Source: Bacteroidales bacterium (GTDB lineage: Bacteria > Bacteroidota > Bacteroidia > Bacteroidales > VadinHA17). Taken from it: a stretch of DNA of 38,873 nucleotides. How positions within the stretch are numbered: the first letter of the stretch is position 1; every line of letters begins with the position of its first letter. Of this stretch, positions 1-8,561 are shown in pieces. The notes below the pieces were generated by a model that had not been told where the DNA came from, did no database searches, and saw only the letters and a list, made by a program, of their open reading frames with translations. The position numbers and the translations under genes are program-made. The stretch is taken from contig JARGFQ010000007.1 in the NCBI GenBank assembly GCA_029210565.1, forward strand, positions 134,515-173,387, written 5' to 3'.

Positions 1-49
1 TGGCAGTTGGCAGTCAGCAAAATCGAAAATCGCACATCGCAAATCTCAA
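1..49. repeat. Heptanucleotide tandem repeats at the window start
   Basis: Two 7-bp units TGGCAGT (1-7, 8-14) are followed by four units of a different heptad: ATCGAAA, ATCGCAC, ATCGCAA, ATCTCAA (22-49). The run ends about 8 bp before the candidate promoter of the MATE gene. The same ATCGCAA family recurs at 11033-11083. An upstream ATG at 7 would translate this repeat as protein, so it is not a credible start. Seen directly; function unknown. Confidence 0.75.
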
Positions 50-57
50 CTTTTCCC

Positions 58-65
58 CATCTTTG
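58..65 (+). promoter_or_regulatory. Candidate -7 box (CATCTTTG) for the MATE gene
   Basis: CATCTTTG matches the Bacteroidota -7 consensus TAnnTTTG at all but the first fixed base. It ends only 4 bp before the ATG at 70, so the transcript would be nearly leaderless. The position fits the chosen start. No convincing -33 TTTG is visible. Confidence 0.4.
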
Positions 66-69
66 TATC

Positions 70-1476
70 ATGGCTGACCCGCGGCAGGTACACGACCTTG
101 AGCATGAGAAGATAGGGAAACTGATGTGGAAGTACTTTCTTCCCTCTTTTGCCAGCATGATGGCAAACGCTCTCTATAACATCGTTGACCGCATCTATAT
201 CGGTCAGGGTGTCGATGCCCTCGCTCTCTCCGGCCTCAGCGTGATATTCCCACTGATGATCATAGTCATGGCCTTTGGCATGCTTGTGGGTATCGGTTCG
301 TCGGTCAGGGTCTCCATCAGCCTGGGAGAGAAGGACTACCCCCGGGCAAACAGGATCCTGGGCAATGCACTGTTTCTGTCGCTGGTAATGGGACTGACAC
401 TCATGGTCATCGGATTCCTGGTAAGGGATAAGATATTACTGATATTCGGGGCAGGACCTGAGACACTTGCATACGCCTCCGACTATTTCAATATCATACT
501 TGCAGGGATACCCTTTGGTCTGACAGGCTACGCGCTGAACAACGTGATCAGGGCGGAAGGCAATCCCCGTATTGCCATGATCTCGATCTTCATCAGCGCC
601 GGGATCAATATAGTACTCGACCCGGTATTCATCTTTGGTTTTGACATGGGGGTAAAGGGCGCCGCCCTGGCGACTATCATCTCGCAGGCCGTACTCTGCG
701 TATGGGTACTAAGGCACTTTCGCAGCAAGAGGAGCGTCACACGCCTGTCGCTGCCTTACATCGCGCCTGACCCCTATATAATCAGATACATAATATCGAT
801 AGGCTTTGCGCCTTTTGCCATGAATGTGGCATCAAGTATTGTCACGGGAGTCATGAACACCCTCTTCATAAGGTACGGGGGGGACATCTCCGTGGGTGCC
901 ATGGGAATAGTACACAGTTCTACAATGATGCTGGTGATGACCATCATCTCCATCAACATGGCCATACAGCCCATTGTCGGGTTTAACTACGGGGCCGGAC
1001 TCTACTGCAGGGTGAAGGAGTCGGTGATAAAAGCCATTAAATATGCCACGCTGATAGCCACCGCCGGGTGGCTGATATGCATGCTGATACCGGGCGCGGT
1101 GATAAGCATCTTCAACTCGGACAGCATGGAGCTCAGGGAGGCCGGGGTGCTGGGCCTGAGGATCTACTGCGCCGTGCTGCCGGTAGTAGGTTACCAGATC
1201 ATCGCCTCCACCTATTTCCAGGCTATCGGTAAGGCCAGGCTGGCCGCCTTCCTGTCGCTGCTGCGCCAGATAATAGTGCTTCTGCCTCTGATAATCATCC
1301 TCCCGCACTTCTGGGGTGTGACAGGGGTATGGATCGCCAACCCGTTAGCTGACCTGGTGGCTGCCGTCGTCTCTTTCTTCTTCTTCCGCAGGGAGCTGAG
1401 GAAGCTTAGCTGCCCGGTGGATACACCTGCTGATGTTCCGCCGCCGGAGCCACAAACGGCGGGAGAGATCTATTGA
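70..1476 (+). CDS. MATE-family multidrug/metabolite efflux transporter
   Basis: This 468-residue inner-membrane protein consists almost entirely of hydrophobic helices, compatible with the 12 TM segments of MATE exporters. Those exporters expel cationic drugs or metabolites in exchange for Na+ or H+. Typical family stretches are the N-terminal KYFLPSFASMMANALYNIVD and, in the second half, QPIVGFNYGAGL. The ATG at 70 is chosen because the more upstream ATG at 7 reads through a heptad repeat and because a -7-like box lies at 58-65. The length is normal for the family. The 3' end overlaps the stop of the convergent cstA-like gene by 7 bp. The substrate cannot be predicted from sequence. No regulator is adjacent. 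Confidence 0.93.
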   Translation: MADPRQVHDLEHEKIGKLMWKYFLPSFASMMANALYNIVDRIYIGQGVDALALSGLSVIFPLMIIVMAFGMLVGIGSSVRVSISLGEKDYPRANRILGNALFLSLVMGLTLMVIGFLVRDKILLIFGAGPETLAYASDYFNIILAGIPFGLTGYALNNVIRAEGNPRIAMISIFISAGINIVLDPVFIFGFDMGVKGAALATIISQAVLCVWVLRHFRSKRSVTRLSLPYIAPDPYIIRYIISIGFAPFAMNVASSIVTGVMNTLFIRYGGDISVGAMGIVHSSTMMLVMTIISINMAIQPIVGFNYGAGLYCRVKESVIKAIKYATLIATAGWLICMLIPGAVISIFNSDSMELREAGVLGLRIYCAVLPVVGYQIIASTYFQAIGKARLAAFLSLLRQIIVLLPLIIILPHFWGVTGVWIANPLADLVAAVVSFFFFRRELRKLSCPVDTPADVPPPEPQTAGEIY

Positions 1477-2948
1477 TCATCCCTAATCTTCATTCGCATT
1501 ATAATAACAAAGAGAGCCGTCACAGCAGCCGTAGCGGCAGCAGCGATTATCAGCGCCTGCTTCAGCGGCATGGCAAGTCCGCCTCCGGAGTGGGGCGCAG
1601 CCAGTATATAGGTGAAGCATACGGCAGTGAGGAAGATAGCGGGCAGAGACATGAACAGGTGACTCTTGCCCCTGAGAGCCAGGTACATGGCTATGGTCCA
1701 GCAGGTGATGGCTGCCAGGGCCTGGTTCGATATGCCGACGAACTTCCAGATGCGGGCGAATTCATCCTTCATGACGAATGTAAGGATGAAGCCAATTGCA
1801 AATACCGGGATCGTGATCAGCAGCCTCGAAGAGACCTTCTTCTGAGACAGCCTGAACATGTCGGCCACCGTGAGTCTCGCGCTCCTGAAGGCAGTATCCC
1901 CGGAGGTGATAGGGCAGGCCACCACACCTATCACTGCTATCACCGCCCCGGCCTTGCCGAGCCACGACCTGCATATCTCGTTGACCAGCCAGGCAGGGTC
2001 GGGCCTGATATCGGGATTGTCAGCCAGCGGATGGGTGAAGGCATAGTTGAGCCCGTGAACATCACCCATGTAGTTCATGGCTGCCGTGGCCCATATTATT
2101 GCCACTATACCCTCCGCGATCATCGCGCCGTAGAAGATCTGCCGTCCCTGTCTCTCTGACTTCATACATCTGGCCATCAGAGGGGCCTGCGTGGCATGGA
2201 AGCCCGAAATAGCGCCACAGGAGACGACGATAAACAGGTATGGAAAGATGCTGTTGGTTGCAGCATCAGGCTGGAAGTTCATCAGTGTTGCGGGGGTGAG
2301 CTCCATCAGTGTGAGGGAGCCGCCGGCCCACTTCACTATCATACTCAGCAGCACGCCGAGGGCCATGAAGATCAGCGCTCCGCCGAAGAAAGGGTAGAGG
2401 TATCCTATTATCTTGTCGATGGGGAGGAGGGTGGCGACTATGTAGTAGAAAAAGATCAGCCCCAGCCAGAAGGGGAGGCTGAAGCCTGACATCGTATAAA
2501 GCAGTTTGGCGGGGCCGCTGACGAAGGCCACTCCGACGAATATCAGCAGCAGCAGGGTAAAGAGCCTGAGAAAGGACCTCATGTTCTTGCCCAGGTAGGT
2601 GCCCACCAGCTCCGGCAGGCTGGCACCGTCGTGCCGCACTGACAGCATCCCGGCGAAGTAATCGTGCATGGAACCCATGAAGATGCATCCTGCGACGATC
2701 CATATATAGACCACAGGGCCGTACATGGCGCCAAGGATGGCACCGAAGATAGGGCCCAACCCGGCGATGTTGAGGAACTGTATCATGAATACGCGCCATG
2801 CTTTCATGGGAACGTAATCAATGCCATCACTTCTGGTGAATGCCGGGGTGACGCGCGACGAATCCATCCCGAATATTCTGTCGGCCACCCTTCCGTAGAC
2901 AAGATACCCGAGGATAAGCAAAGTGACCGACGCTGCAAGGGTGATCAT
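1470..2948 (-). CDS. cstA: CstA-family carbon starvation / pyruvate-peptide transporter
   Basis: The 492-residue polytopic membrane protein carries the CstA hallmark region near the N-terminus: IAGLGPIFGAILGAMYGP at about 61-78, then GSMHDYFAGMLSVRHDGAS. Later it has GFHATQAPLMARCMKSE and a CPITSGDTAFRSAR stretch typical of the family. Enterobacterial CstA and BtsT import peptides or pyruvate under carbon limitation; which substrate applies here is not known. At 492 residues it is clearly shorter than E. coli CstA (about 700) and matches a compact form lacking the C-terminal extension. The start (cat at 2946-2948) is the first ATG of the frame. Its TAG stop overlaps the convergent MATE stop. 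It appears to be monocistronic. Confidence 0.92.
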   Translation of the reverse strand: MITLAASVTLLILGYLVYGRVADRIFGMDSSRVTPAFTRSDGIDYVPMKAWRVFMIQFLNIAGLGPIFGAILGAMYGPVVYIWIVAGCIFMGSMHDYFAGMLSVRHDGASLPELVGTYLGKNMRSFLRLFTLLLLIFVGVAFVSGPAKLLYTMSGFSLPFWLGLIFFYYIVATLLPIDKIIGYLYPFFGGALIFMALGVLLSMIVKWAGGSLTLMELTPATLMNFQPDAATNSIFPYLFIVVSCGAISGFHATQAPLMARCMKSERQGRQIFYGAMIAEGIVAIIWATAAMNYMGDVHGLNYAFTHPLADNPDIRPDPAWLVNEICRSWLGKAGAVIAVIGVVACPITSGDTAFRSARLTVADMFRLSQKKVSSRLLITIPVFAIGFILTFVMKDEFARIWKFVGISNQALAAITCWTIAMYLALRGKSHLFMSLPAIFLTAVCFTYILAAPHSGGGLAMPLKQALIIAAAATAAVTALFVIIMRMKIRDDQ

Positions 2949-3039
2949 GGGTTCAATCTTATGTAATCTGCTAAAATAAATAAAATGGCGGCTGAGTGTA
3001 CCCGGAACCCGACTTCAGTAAAGAACGGGCCAAATTATT

Positions 3040-3047
3040 TATATTTG
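3040..3047 (+). promoter_or_regulatory. -7 promoter box (TATATTTG) for lepA
   Basis: TATATTTG is a perfect match to the Bacteroidota consensus TAnnTTTG. It lies 26 bp before the lepA ATG at 3074, and downstream of an in-frame ATG at 2996, which therefore cannot be the translation start of a transcript made from this promoter. Confidence 0.6.
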
Positions 3048-3073
3048 CAGCTGAATTGAACCGCCCACCCCTG

Positions 3074-4861
3074 ATGGACAACATACGCAACTTCTGTATA
3101 ATAGCTCACATAGACCACGGCAAGAGCACGCTTGCCGACAGGCTTCTTGAAAGAACCAACACCGTGGATTCGCGTGAGTTTCAGAATCAGGTGCTGGACG
3201 ACATGGACCTGGAGAGGGAGAGGGGCATCACAATTAAGAGTCATGCCATCCAAATGGACTATGAGCATGAGGGTAAGAAATACTATTTAAATCTTATTGA
3301 CACACCGGGCCACGTTGATTTTTCCTACGAGGTGTCGAGGTCAATAGCCGCCTGTGAGGGGGCCCTGCTGGTTGTCGATGCCACCCAGGGCATACAGGCC
3401 CAGACCATCTCCAACCTTTACATGGCCATAGAGCACGGGCTGGAGATCATCCCGGTTCTCAACAAGATGGACTCAGTGAGTGCTATGCCCGAGGAGGTGA
3501 AGGACCAGATAGTTGATCTCATCGGCTGCGGACGTGATGAGATCATTGAGGCGAGTGCACGCACAGGCATGGGTGTCGATAGAATCATGGAGGATATTGT
3601 CAGCCGGATACCTCCTCCACAAGGTGACCCGGAGGCACCGCTGCAGGCACTGATCTTTGATTCCGTCTTCAACTCCTTCAGGGGGATAATAGCCTATTTC
3701 AAGATAGCCAACGGCACCATCAGGACACATGACATGGTCAAGTTCGTAAACACGGGAAGCGAATATGACGCTGATGAAATAGGCGTACTGAAGATAAAAA
3801 GGGAACCCCGGAATGTGCTCAGCGCAGGAGATGTGGGATACATCATCTCGGGCATCAAGATATCGGCGGAGGTAAAGGTGGGAGACACCATCACCCATGT
3901 GGCCCGCCCGTGCACCGTGGCTATTGCCGGATTCGCCGACGTGAAGCCTATGGTCTTTGCCGGCATCTATCCCGTTGACGCTGACGACTATGAAGACCTT
4001 CGTGCTTCAATAGAGAAGCTGCAGCTTAACGACGCCTCCCTGACTTTTGTGCCGGAGTCGTCAGCAGCGCTCGGCTTCGGCTTCAGGTGCGGATTCCTGG
4101 GGCTGCTGCACATGGAGATTATCCAGGAGAGGCTCGACAGGGAGTTCGACATGGATGTTATCACCACCGTACCCAACGTGTCATTCAGGGTGCTGACAAC
4201 GAAGGGTGAGATCATTGATGTGCACAACCCGTCAGGGATGCCGCCGGCCACAGCCATTGACGAGATAGAGGAGCCCTATATCCATGCACAGGTGATTTCG
4301 AAATCGGAATACCTGGGACAGATACTGAAGCTTTGCATCGACAAGCGCGCGACGCTGAAGAACCAGATCTACCTTACGAGCGACAGGGTGGAGGTCACCT
4401 TCGACATGCCGCTCTCGGAGATCGTCTTCGACTTCTATGACAAGCTGAAGAGTGTCTCAAAGGGTTATGCATCATTCGACTACCATATTACAGATTACAA
4501 GAAGGCAGACCTGGTCAGACTCGACATACTCCTCAACGGGGAGATGGTCGATGCCCTTTCAACACTCATCCACCGTGGTCACGCCTACAGCTTCGGACGC
4601 CGTATGTGTGAGAAGCTGCGGGAGCTGATACCGAGACAGCAGTTTGACATTGCAATTCAGGCAGCCATAGGGGCCAAGATCATTGCACGCGAGACCGTCA
4701 AGGCGGTGCGCAAGGATGTCACCGCAAAATGTTACGGCGGAGACATCACGAGGAAGAGAAAACTGCTCGAGAAGCAGAAGAAGGGTAAAAAACGGATGCG
4801 CCAGATTGGCAACGTGGAGGTTCCACAGCAGGCTTTCCTGGCTGTGCTGAAGCTCGACTGA
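3074..4861 (+). CDS. lepA: Elongation factor 4 (LepA), ribosome back-translocating GTPase
   Basis: The 595-residue translational GTPase shows all GTP-binding motifs: G1 AHIDHGKST (11-19), G2 RGITI (50-54), G3 DTPGH (76-80) and G4 NKMD (130-133). The EF4-specific C-terminal domain follows, ending in a basic [19 protein letters not shown] segment. EF4 binds the ribosome and can back-translocate or remodel stalled elongation complexes; it is cytosolic or membrane-associated. The ATG at 3074 gives the canonical [18 protein letters not shown] start and lies behind a good -7 box; the frame is open 78 bp further upstream but that part looks non-coding. The length matches E. coli LepA (599). A hairpin terminator follows at 4873. 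Confidence 0.98.
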   Translation: MDNIRNFCIIAHIDHGKSTLADRLLERTNTVDSREFQNQVLDDMDLERERGITIKSHAIQMDYEHEGKKYYLNLIDTPGHVDFSYEVSRSIAACEGALLVVDATQGIQAQTISNLYMAIEHGLEIIPVLNKMDSVSAMPEEVKDQIVDLIGCGRDEIIEASARTGMGVDRIMEDIVSRIPPPQGDPEAPLQALIFDSVFNSFRGIIAYFKIANGTIRTHDMVKFVNTGSEYDADEIGVLKIKREPRNVLSAGDVGYIISGIKISAEVKVGDTITHVARPCTVAIAGFADVKPMVFAGIYPVDADDYEDLRASIEKLQLNDASLTFVPESSAALGFGFRCGFLGLLHMEIIQERLDREFDMDVITTVPNVSFRVLTTKGEIIDVHNPSGMPPATAIDEIEEPYIHAQVISKSEYLGQILKLCIDKRATLKNQIYLTSDRVEVTFDMPLSEIVFDFYDKLKSVSKGYASFDYHITDYKKADLVRLDILLNGEMVDALSTLIHRGHAYSFGRRMCEKLRELIPRQQFDIAIQAAIGAKIIARETVKAVRKDVTAKCYGGDITRKRKLLEKQKKGKKRMRQIGNVEVPQQAFLAVLKLD

Positions 4862-4872
4862 CATTAAGAAAT

Positions 4873-4896
4873 GCCGCCCTCCCGGGCAGCCTTTTT
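4873..4896. terminator. Bidirectional intrinsic terminator between lepA and the response regulator
   Basis: The arms GCCGCCC (4873-4879) and GGGCAGC (4884-4890) pair with one mismatch around a TCCC loop. CTTTTT follows on the + strand and ATTTCTT on the - strand. The two genes converge here and the T run overlaps the stop of the minus-strand gene, so it can serve both. Confidence 0.7.
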
Positions 4897-5581
4897 AACA
4901 GAGTAGTTTGTATCCCTTGCCGTGAATGTTGAGTATCTCGACATTTTCGTCTTTGCTGAGGTACTTGCGCAGCTTGGTAATGTAGACATCCATGCTCCGG
5001 GCATTGAAATAGTTGTCGTCGATCCAGATCGACTTAAGTGCCAGGTTTCGTTCCAGGACCTCATTTTGATGCCGGCAGAGAAGTTCCAGGAGCTCTGTCT
5101 CCTTGGTGGTCAGCTTGCGCACCTGGTCCTGGTAGGTGAGCAGTTGCCTGGTGACATCGAAGTTGAACTTACCTATGGTGTATTCAGCGGCCGGAACATC
5201 GGTGGCTCGTTTCGTGGAACGCCTCAGGATAGCCTCGATGCGATATATCAGCTCCTCCATGGAGAAGGGTTTGGTGAGGTAATCATCAGCACCGGTTTTA
5301 AAACCCTCGATGACATCCTCCTTAAGATTCTTTGCTGTAAGAAAGATGATCGGAATGTGCGGGTCTATTGTCCTGATTTCCCTGGCAAGAGTGAAACCGT
5401 CCATCTCGGGCATCATCACGTCCAGCAGGCAGAGAGAAAATTTTTCCTTTTTGAAGATCTTCATCGCCTCTGCTCCGTCGATGGCCAGGATGGTATCATA
5501 CTCCTTCGCAGACAGGTAACTCTTTAACAGCTGTCCCAGATTGGTGTCGTCTTCGGCAAGAAGGATGCTTACTTTATTCAT
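4895..5581 (-). CDS. rprY: OmpR/PhoB-type response regulator, RprY-like
   Basis: This 228-residue protein has an N-terminal receiver domain (about 4-120) with the acidic pair D11/D12, phospho-acceptor D54 in LLDVMMP, T82 and K104. A C-terminal winged-helix DNA-binding domain (about 130-228) follows, with the family-typical TTKETELLELL and SMDVYITKLRKYL stretches. It is expected to be phosphorylated by the kinase encoded immediately upstream; the two genes overlap by 4 bp (ATGA), implying translational coupling. Sequence style and partner match RprX/RprY of Bacteroides fragilis, a pair linked to envelope and stress responses. The name rests on resemblance recalled, not on a search. Target genes are unknown. 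Confidence 0.88.
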   Translation of the reverse strand: MNKVSILLAEDDTNLGQLLKSYLSAKEYDTILAIDGAEAMKIFKKEKFSLCLLDVMMPEMDGFTLAREIRTIDPHIPIIFLTAKNLKEDVIEGFKTGADDYLTKPFSMEELIYRIEAILRRSTKRATDVPAAEYTIGKFNFDVTRQLLTYQDQVRKLTTKETELLELLCRHQNEVLERNLALKSIWIDDNYFNARSMDVYITKLRKYLSKDENVEILNIHGKGYKLLC

Positions 5582-7128
5582 TTTGTCTGGTGTTTTGGAA
5601 GGTGGATGATTATTCGTGTGCCCTTCCCGATCTGGCTCTCGACCTTTATTGTGCCGTGATGTTCGTCGGTAATGGTTTTCACGTAACTGAGCCCGAGACC
5701 AAATCCCTTGATATTATGTGTATTGCCTGCCGGTACCCTGTAGAACTTGTCAAAGATATGTTTCTGTTGATCCCTGGGGATGCCTATACCGTTGTCTGAG
5801 ACGGTGATCACCACACCCCTGTGCCAGCTCTCCGTGGTGATTGTGATCTCGGGTGTGCGTGTGGTGTATTTGAGGGAGTTGTCTATGAGGTTGAGGATCA
5901 CGTTGAAGAAGTTGGGTTCATCGATCATCACTATGGGATCGGAGGCGTCGAGGTGGGTTGAGATGGTCCCTCCGCGTCCGCTCACCTGCAGCTTGAAGGC
6001 ATCAACGGCCCTGATGATGACGGCGTGGGCATCGGTCTGCTTTTTGTCGAGCTCGAGCCTGGCCTTCTCGAAAATGGCTGTTTGCAGCACTTTTTCAACC
6101 AGCACCTTCAGCCTGTTGCTCTCCTCTGAGATGACCGTTGCGAGCTCGCGGGTGTTCCTTGATCGCTGTGGAATGGAGTCATCGGCGAGCATCTGTGATG
6201 CCAGTGAAATGGTTGCAATAGGGGTCTTCAGCTCGTGGGTCATGTTATTGATGAAGTCGCTCCTTATCTCTGAGAACTTTTTCTGGCGGAAGATGACGAT
6301 AAAGGTACCCGTTGAGAGAATTATCAGCAGCAGTGCTATCAGCAGTGATGCAATTGCCATGAATGATATATGGGAAAATTTGTATTTCTCCTCCCCCGGG
6401 AAATAGATAGTGAGGATGTTGTTGCCCGGTACGGGGTCATTCGGAAAGAGTTGCCGCAGGTATTTGTTGGCGCCGGTCCTCTCGCGGTAATCCGGTGTAC
6501 GATAGATGATGCCCCCGTAATCGCCCCTGACGGCACACTCATAATCGAGGTGGATCCCTACATCGTCGAGCGATTTCCTTATGATTGTATTCAGATCATC
6601 TGAGGTAAAGCGGTCCCTGAGGGGAGGGGTCTCATGCAGTATCCGGCTGACGATGTTCTCTATGGAGACGATCTTGCTGGTCATACGTGCTGCCGCCCCG
6701 GCAGTGAGGCTCTGCTCCCCGGGCTCGGTGTTTCCTATCAGCGACTCCGGCTCCAGGCTCTCTGAGTTGAGGAGGTAGGTGCGACCGGCACGGTTGATGA
6801 TGACTGACCTGACATCGGGGTCAAAGCCGTACTTCTCAAGCAGCATCGCTTCGGCCGACTGCCGGGCGGTCAACGGTTCGATCTCATCCGGGGTTGCCTC
6901 CCGTGCTGCTGCCGGGGCGGCGGGATTGATCTCACTGATGATGCGATTATAGGTTTCAGTACGCTCAAGCTCATTTACCACTTCCTTGAGGGCCTCATTG
7001 ACACCGAACCTGAACTGCTGGTCCTCGGCGCTCACCACATTATTGATCCACCGTACCTGAATAAATACCAGTGCAAAAATGGCCAGGAAGAAGAAAACGG
7101 CCAGCAGCGCTATGTGCTTTCGCTTCAT
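5578..7128 (-). CDS. rprX: Membrane sensor histidine kinase, RprX-like
   Basis: A 516-residue inner-membrane kinase. TM1 is at about 6-24. A periplasmic sensor region of about 220 residues with no recognised domain follows, and TM2 is at about 254-280. The HisKA dimerisation domain has the phospho-accepting H298 in NMTHELKTP. The ATPase domain has the N box (NVILNLIDNSLKYT), G1 DNGIGIP and G2 GFGLGLS near 475-481. It should autophosphorylate and pass phosphate to the coupled regulator 4895-5581. There is no receiver domain, so it is a classical two-component sensor. A perfect -7 box lies 7 bp upstream of the ATG, so the mRNA would be nearly leaderless. The signal sensed is unknown. Confidence 0.93.
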   Translation of the reverse strand: MKRKHIALLAVFFFLAIFALVFIQVRWINNVVSAEDQQFRFGVNEALKEVVNELERTETYNRIISEINPAAPAAAREATPDEIEPLTARQSAEAMLLEKYGFDPDVRSVIINRAGRTYLLNSESLEPESLIGNTEPGEQSLTAGAAARMTSKIVSIENIVSRILHETPPLRDRFTSDDLNTIIRKSLDDVGIHLDYECAVRGDYGGIIYRTPDYRERTGANKYLRQLFPNDPVPGNNILTIYFPGEEKYKFSHISFMAIASLLIALLLIILSTGTFIVIFRQKKFSEIRSDFINNMTHELKTPIATISLASQMLADDSIPQRSRNTRELATVISEESNRLKVLVEKVLQTAIFEKARLELDKKQTDAHAVIIRAVDAFKLQVSGRGGTISTHLDASDPIVMIDEPNFFNVILNLIDNSLKYTTRTPEITITTESWHRGVVITVSDNGIGIPRDQQKHIFDKFYRVPAGNTHNIKGFGLGLSYVKTITDEHHGTIKVESQIGKGTRIIIHLPKHQTK

Positions 7129-7135
7129 ACTTTTA

Positions 7136-7143
7136 CAAAAGTA
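7136..7143 (-). promoter_or_regulatory. -7 promoter box (TACTTTTG) for the rprX-rprY operon
   Basis: On the minus strand TACTTTTG matches TAnnTTTG exactly and ends 7 bp before the kinase ATG at 7128. The predicted transcription start falls at or next to the ATG. The identical octamer precedes tRNA-Arg, tatD and aspS in this window. Confidence 0.55.
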
Positions 7144-7289
7144 ATCCGTTATAACCTTTATCCGTCCGTTTAACGAATTTTAACAGAATAATCAGAAAAT
7201 TTAAAAGCTAGAAAAATTAAAAGAATGTTAAAAATCAATAATTTAACAATTCCTTAAGAGTGTGCCCACAAAATTATTTTGATATTTGC

Positions 7290-7402
7290 ATCAGTTATGG
7301 CACGAAAATTGAAATAGAATAATTGGAGTTTTTTTCATAGGTTAGGTTAGTTTTAGGGTTAACACTGAAGAGGAGGCAAGAAATTGTCTCCTCTTTCTTA
7401 TT
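7290..7402 (+). ncRNA. Candidate small RNA with GAAA-capped intrinsic terminator
   Basis: Between the divergent kinase gene and the end of the IPExxxVDY gene the + strand holds no open frame. It does hold a 13-bp stem (7367-7379 with 7384-7396, two G-T wobbles) closed by a GAAA tetraloop and followed by CTTATTT. The GNRA loop and the T run both point to transcription on the + strand. A -7-like box with one mismatch (GATATTTG, 7281-7288) lies about 80 bp upstream. A transcript from about 7295 to 7400 would start AT-rich and contain a GGTTAGGTTAG stretch. No known RNA family is recognised. The structure is certain; the transcript is inferred. It could also be only a terminator acting against read-through. 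Confidence 0.4.
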
Positions 7403-7830
7403 TACAGTGCCAGCAGGGAGGTGTTAATGTCGTTGACCGTTTGGCTGTTGAAGATAAACACCGCCGTTATCTCGGGTATTTTCCTGACAGTGTTGGCAAG
7501 GCTCTCTGCTCTCTTCTGGTTGGGAGCTTCGCTGATGACGAGAAAGAAGTCGATTTTGCGAAGTTTACGGATAAGGATGCTCCCCTCGTCGTGGTTTGAG
7601 ACCAGGGAGAGTGCCGGCATGTCAGAGACGAAGCAGGAGAATCGCTTTTCACCGCCCTCCGTAACTGCAGTGACATCGTAGTCACATTTGCGTAGGCCGG
7701 AACCCAGATGCCGGTTAAGCATGACCGAGATGCGGTAATCCGGTTCAGCTGAGACGATTCCCAGGAAGAGGAACCGGGGTATCTCATACGCGGGAATGAT
7801 ATGTCTGGTAATCTTTTTTTCCCTGTTCAT
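7402..7830 (-). CDS. IPExxxVDY family protein
   Basis: A 142-residue soluble protein with the family's opening, here YEIPRFLFLGIVSAEPDYRI, a variant of the IPE...VDY signature (PR replaces PE, PDY replaces VDY). Bacteroidota genomes often carry this gene between rnc and pyruvate kinase; here it follows rnc but pyk is absent downstream. The ATG at 7830 forms an ATGA overlap with the rnc stop and is preferred over an ATG at 7857, which would lie 28 bp inside rnc. The biochemical function is unknown. It probably belongs to the acpP-fabF-rnc transcription unit. Confidence 0.82.
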   Translation of the reverse strand: MNREKKITRHIIPAYEIPRFLFLGIVSAEPDYRISVMLNRHLGSGLRKCDYDVTAVTEGGEKRFSCFVSDMPALSLVSNHDEGSILIRKLRKIDFFLVISEAPNQKRAESLANTVRKIPEITAVFIFNSQTVNDINTSLLAL

Positions 7831-8561
7831 TTCTCCCTGCTGTTTACCCTGTTCCATGCGATCATTGACGCTTCCTGTTCAGCCTCTTTTTTTGTAGTAC
7901 CCTCACCCTGGCCGGCCGTTTTACCGTCAATCTCCAGTGTGACAGTGAACAGGGGATGGTTATCTGACCCGTTTTTCTCCCGGAAGGTATAATGGATCTT
8001 TTTCCTCTTTTTCTGGCAGTATTCCATGATGAGGCTCTTGTAGTCAGTCTCGCTGTCGAGCAATGCTTTGAGATCGAGGTGTTTAATAAGTGTCTTTTCA
8101 ATAAAGAAACGGCGTGTATGTCCAAAGCCCTTGTCGATGAACAGTGCTCCCACGAAGGCCTCCACCGCATTGCCATAGAGGTTGCGCGGTGAGTCGGTCG
8201 GTGCGAGATGGGATACTATCAGTTTGTCGAGACCCATTGTGACACCCAGCTGGTTGAGGGTCTCCCTGTTGACGATGCGGGCCCTGGTCTTGGTGAGGAG
8301 TCCCTCGGAGGCATCAGGGTAAAGATGAAAAAGGTAGTCGGAGATGATGCTGTCTATGATGGCATCACCCAGGTATTCCAGTCGTTCATTGTTGACTCTC
8401 GTTCCGTCTGGCAGGATGTAGGAGGCTGACCGGTGGATGAAGGCCATTTCATATAGTGTCAGCTTCCGCGGGCGGAAGCCGAGAAGGCGCTTCAGGCCGG
8501 AGCGAAACTCCCGCCTGTTGTGTACCATGGTGTTGTTCTTTTTCCTGTGGAGCAGGAACAC
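7827..8561 (-). CDS. rnc: Ribonuclease III
   Basis: Ribonuclease III cleaves double-stranded RNA in rRNA processing and mRNA decay. From the GTG at 8561 the protein has 244 residues. The signature NERLEYLGDAIID sits at 58-70, with catalytic E62 and D66 and the second acidic site E134 in NAVEAFVGALF. A C-terminal double-stranded RNA-binding domain (about 170-240) ends in TTKKEAEQEASMIAW. The GTG overlaps the fabF stop by one base. An ATG at 8528 would give 233 residues and is an equally plausible start, since the first 11 residues are not typical. The gene sits between fabF and the IPExxxVDY gene, the usual Bacteroidota order. Confidence 0.96.
   Translation of the reverse strand: MFLLHRKKNNTMVHNRREFRSGLKRLLGFRPRKLTLYEMAFIHRSASYILPDGTRVNNERLEYLGDAIIDSIISDYLFHLYPDASEGLLTKTRARIVNRETLNQLGVTMGLDKLIVSHLAPTDSPRNLYGNAVEAFVGALFIDKGFGHTRRFFIEKTLIKHLDLKALLDSETDYKSLIMEYCQKKRKKIHYTFREKNGSDNHPLFTVTLEIDGKTAGQGEGTTKKEAEQEASMIAWNRVNSREK

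Noticed and set aside
1473..2159. Open frame of 228 codons opposite the cstA-like gene
   Set aside because: It is antisense to a clear membrane transporter and the translation is low-complexity and charged, with no family features.
2996..3073. 26-codon N-terminal extension of LepA
   Set aside because: The -7 box at 3040-3047 lies inside it and LepA proteins start at the MDNIRNF position.
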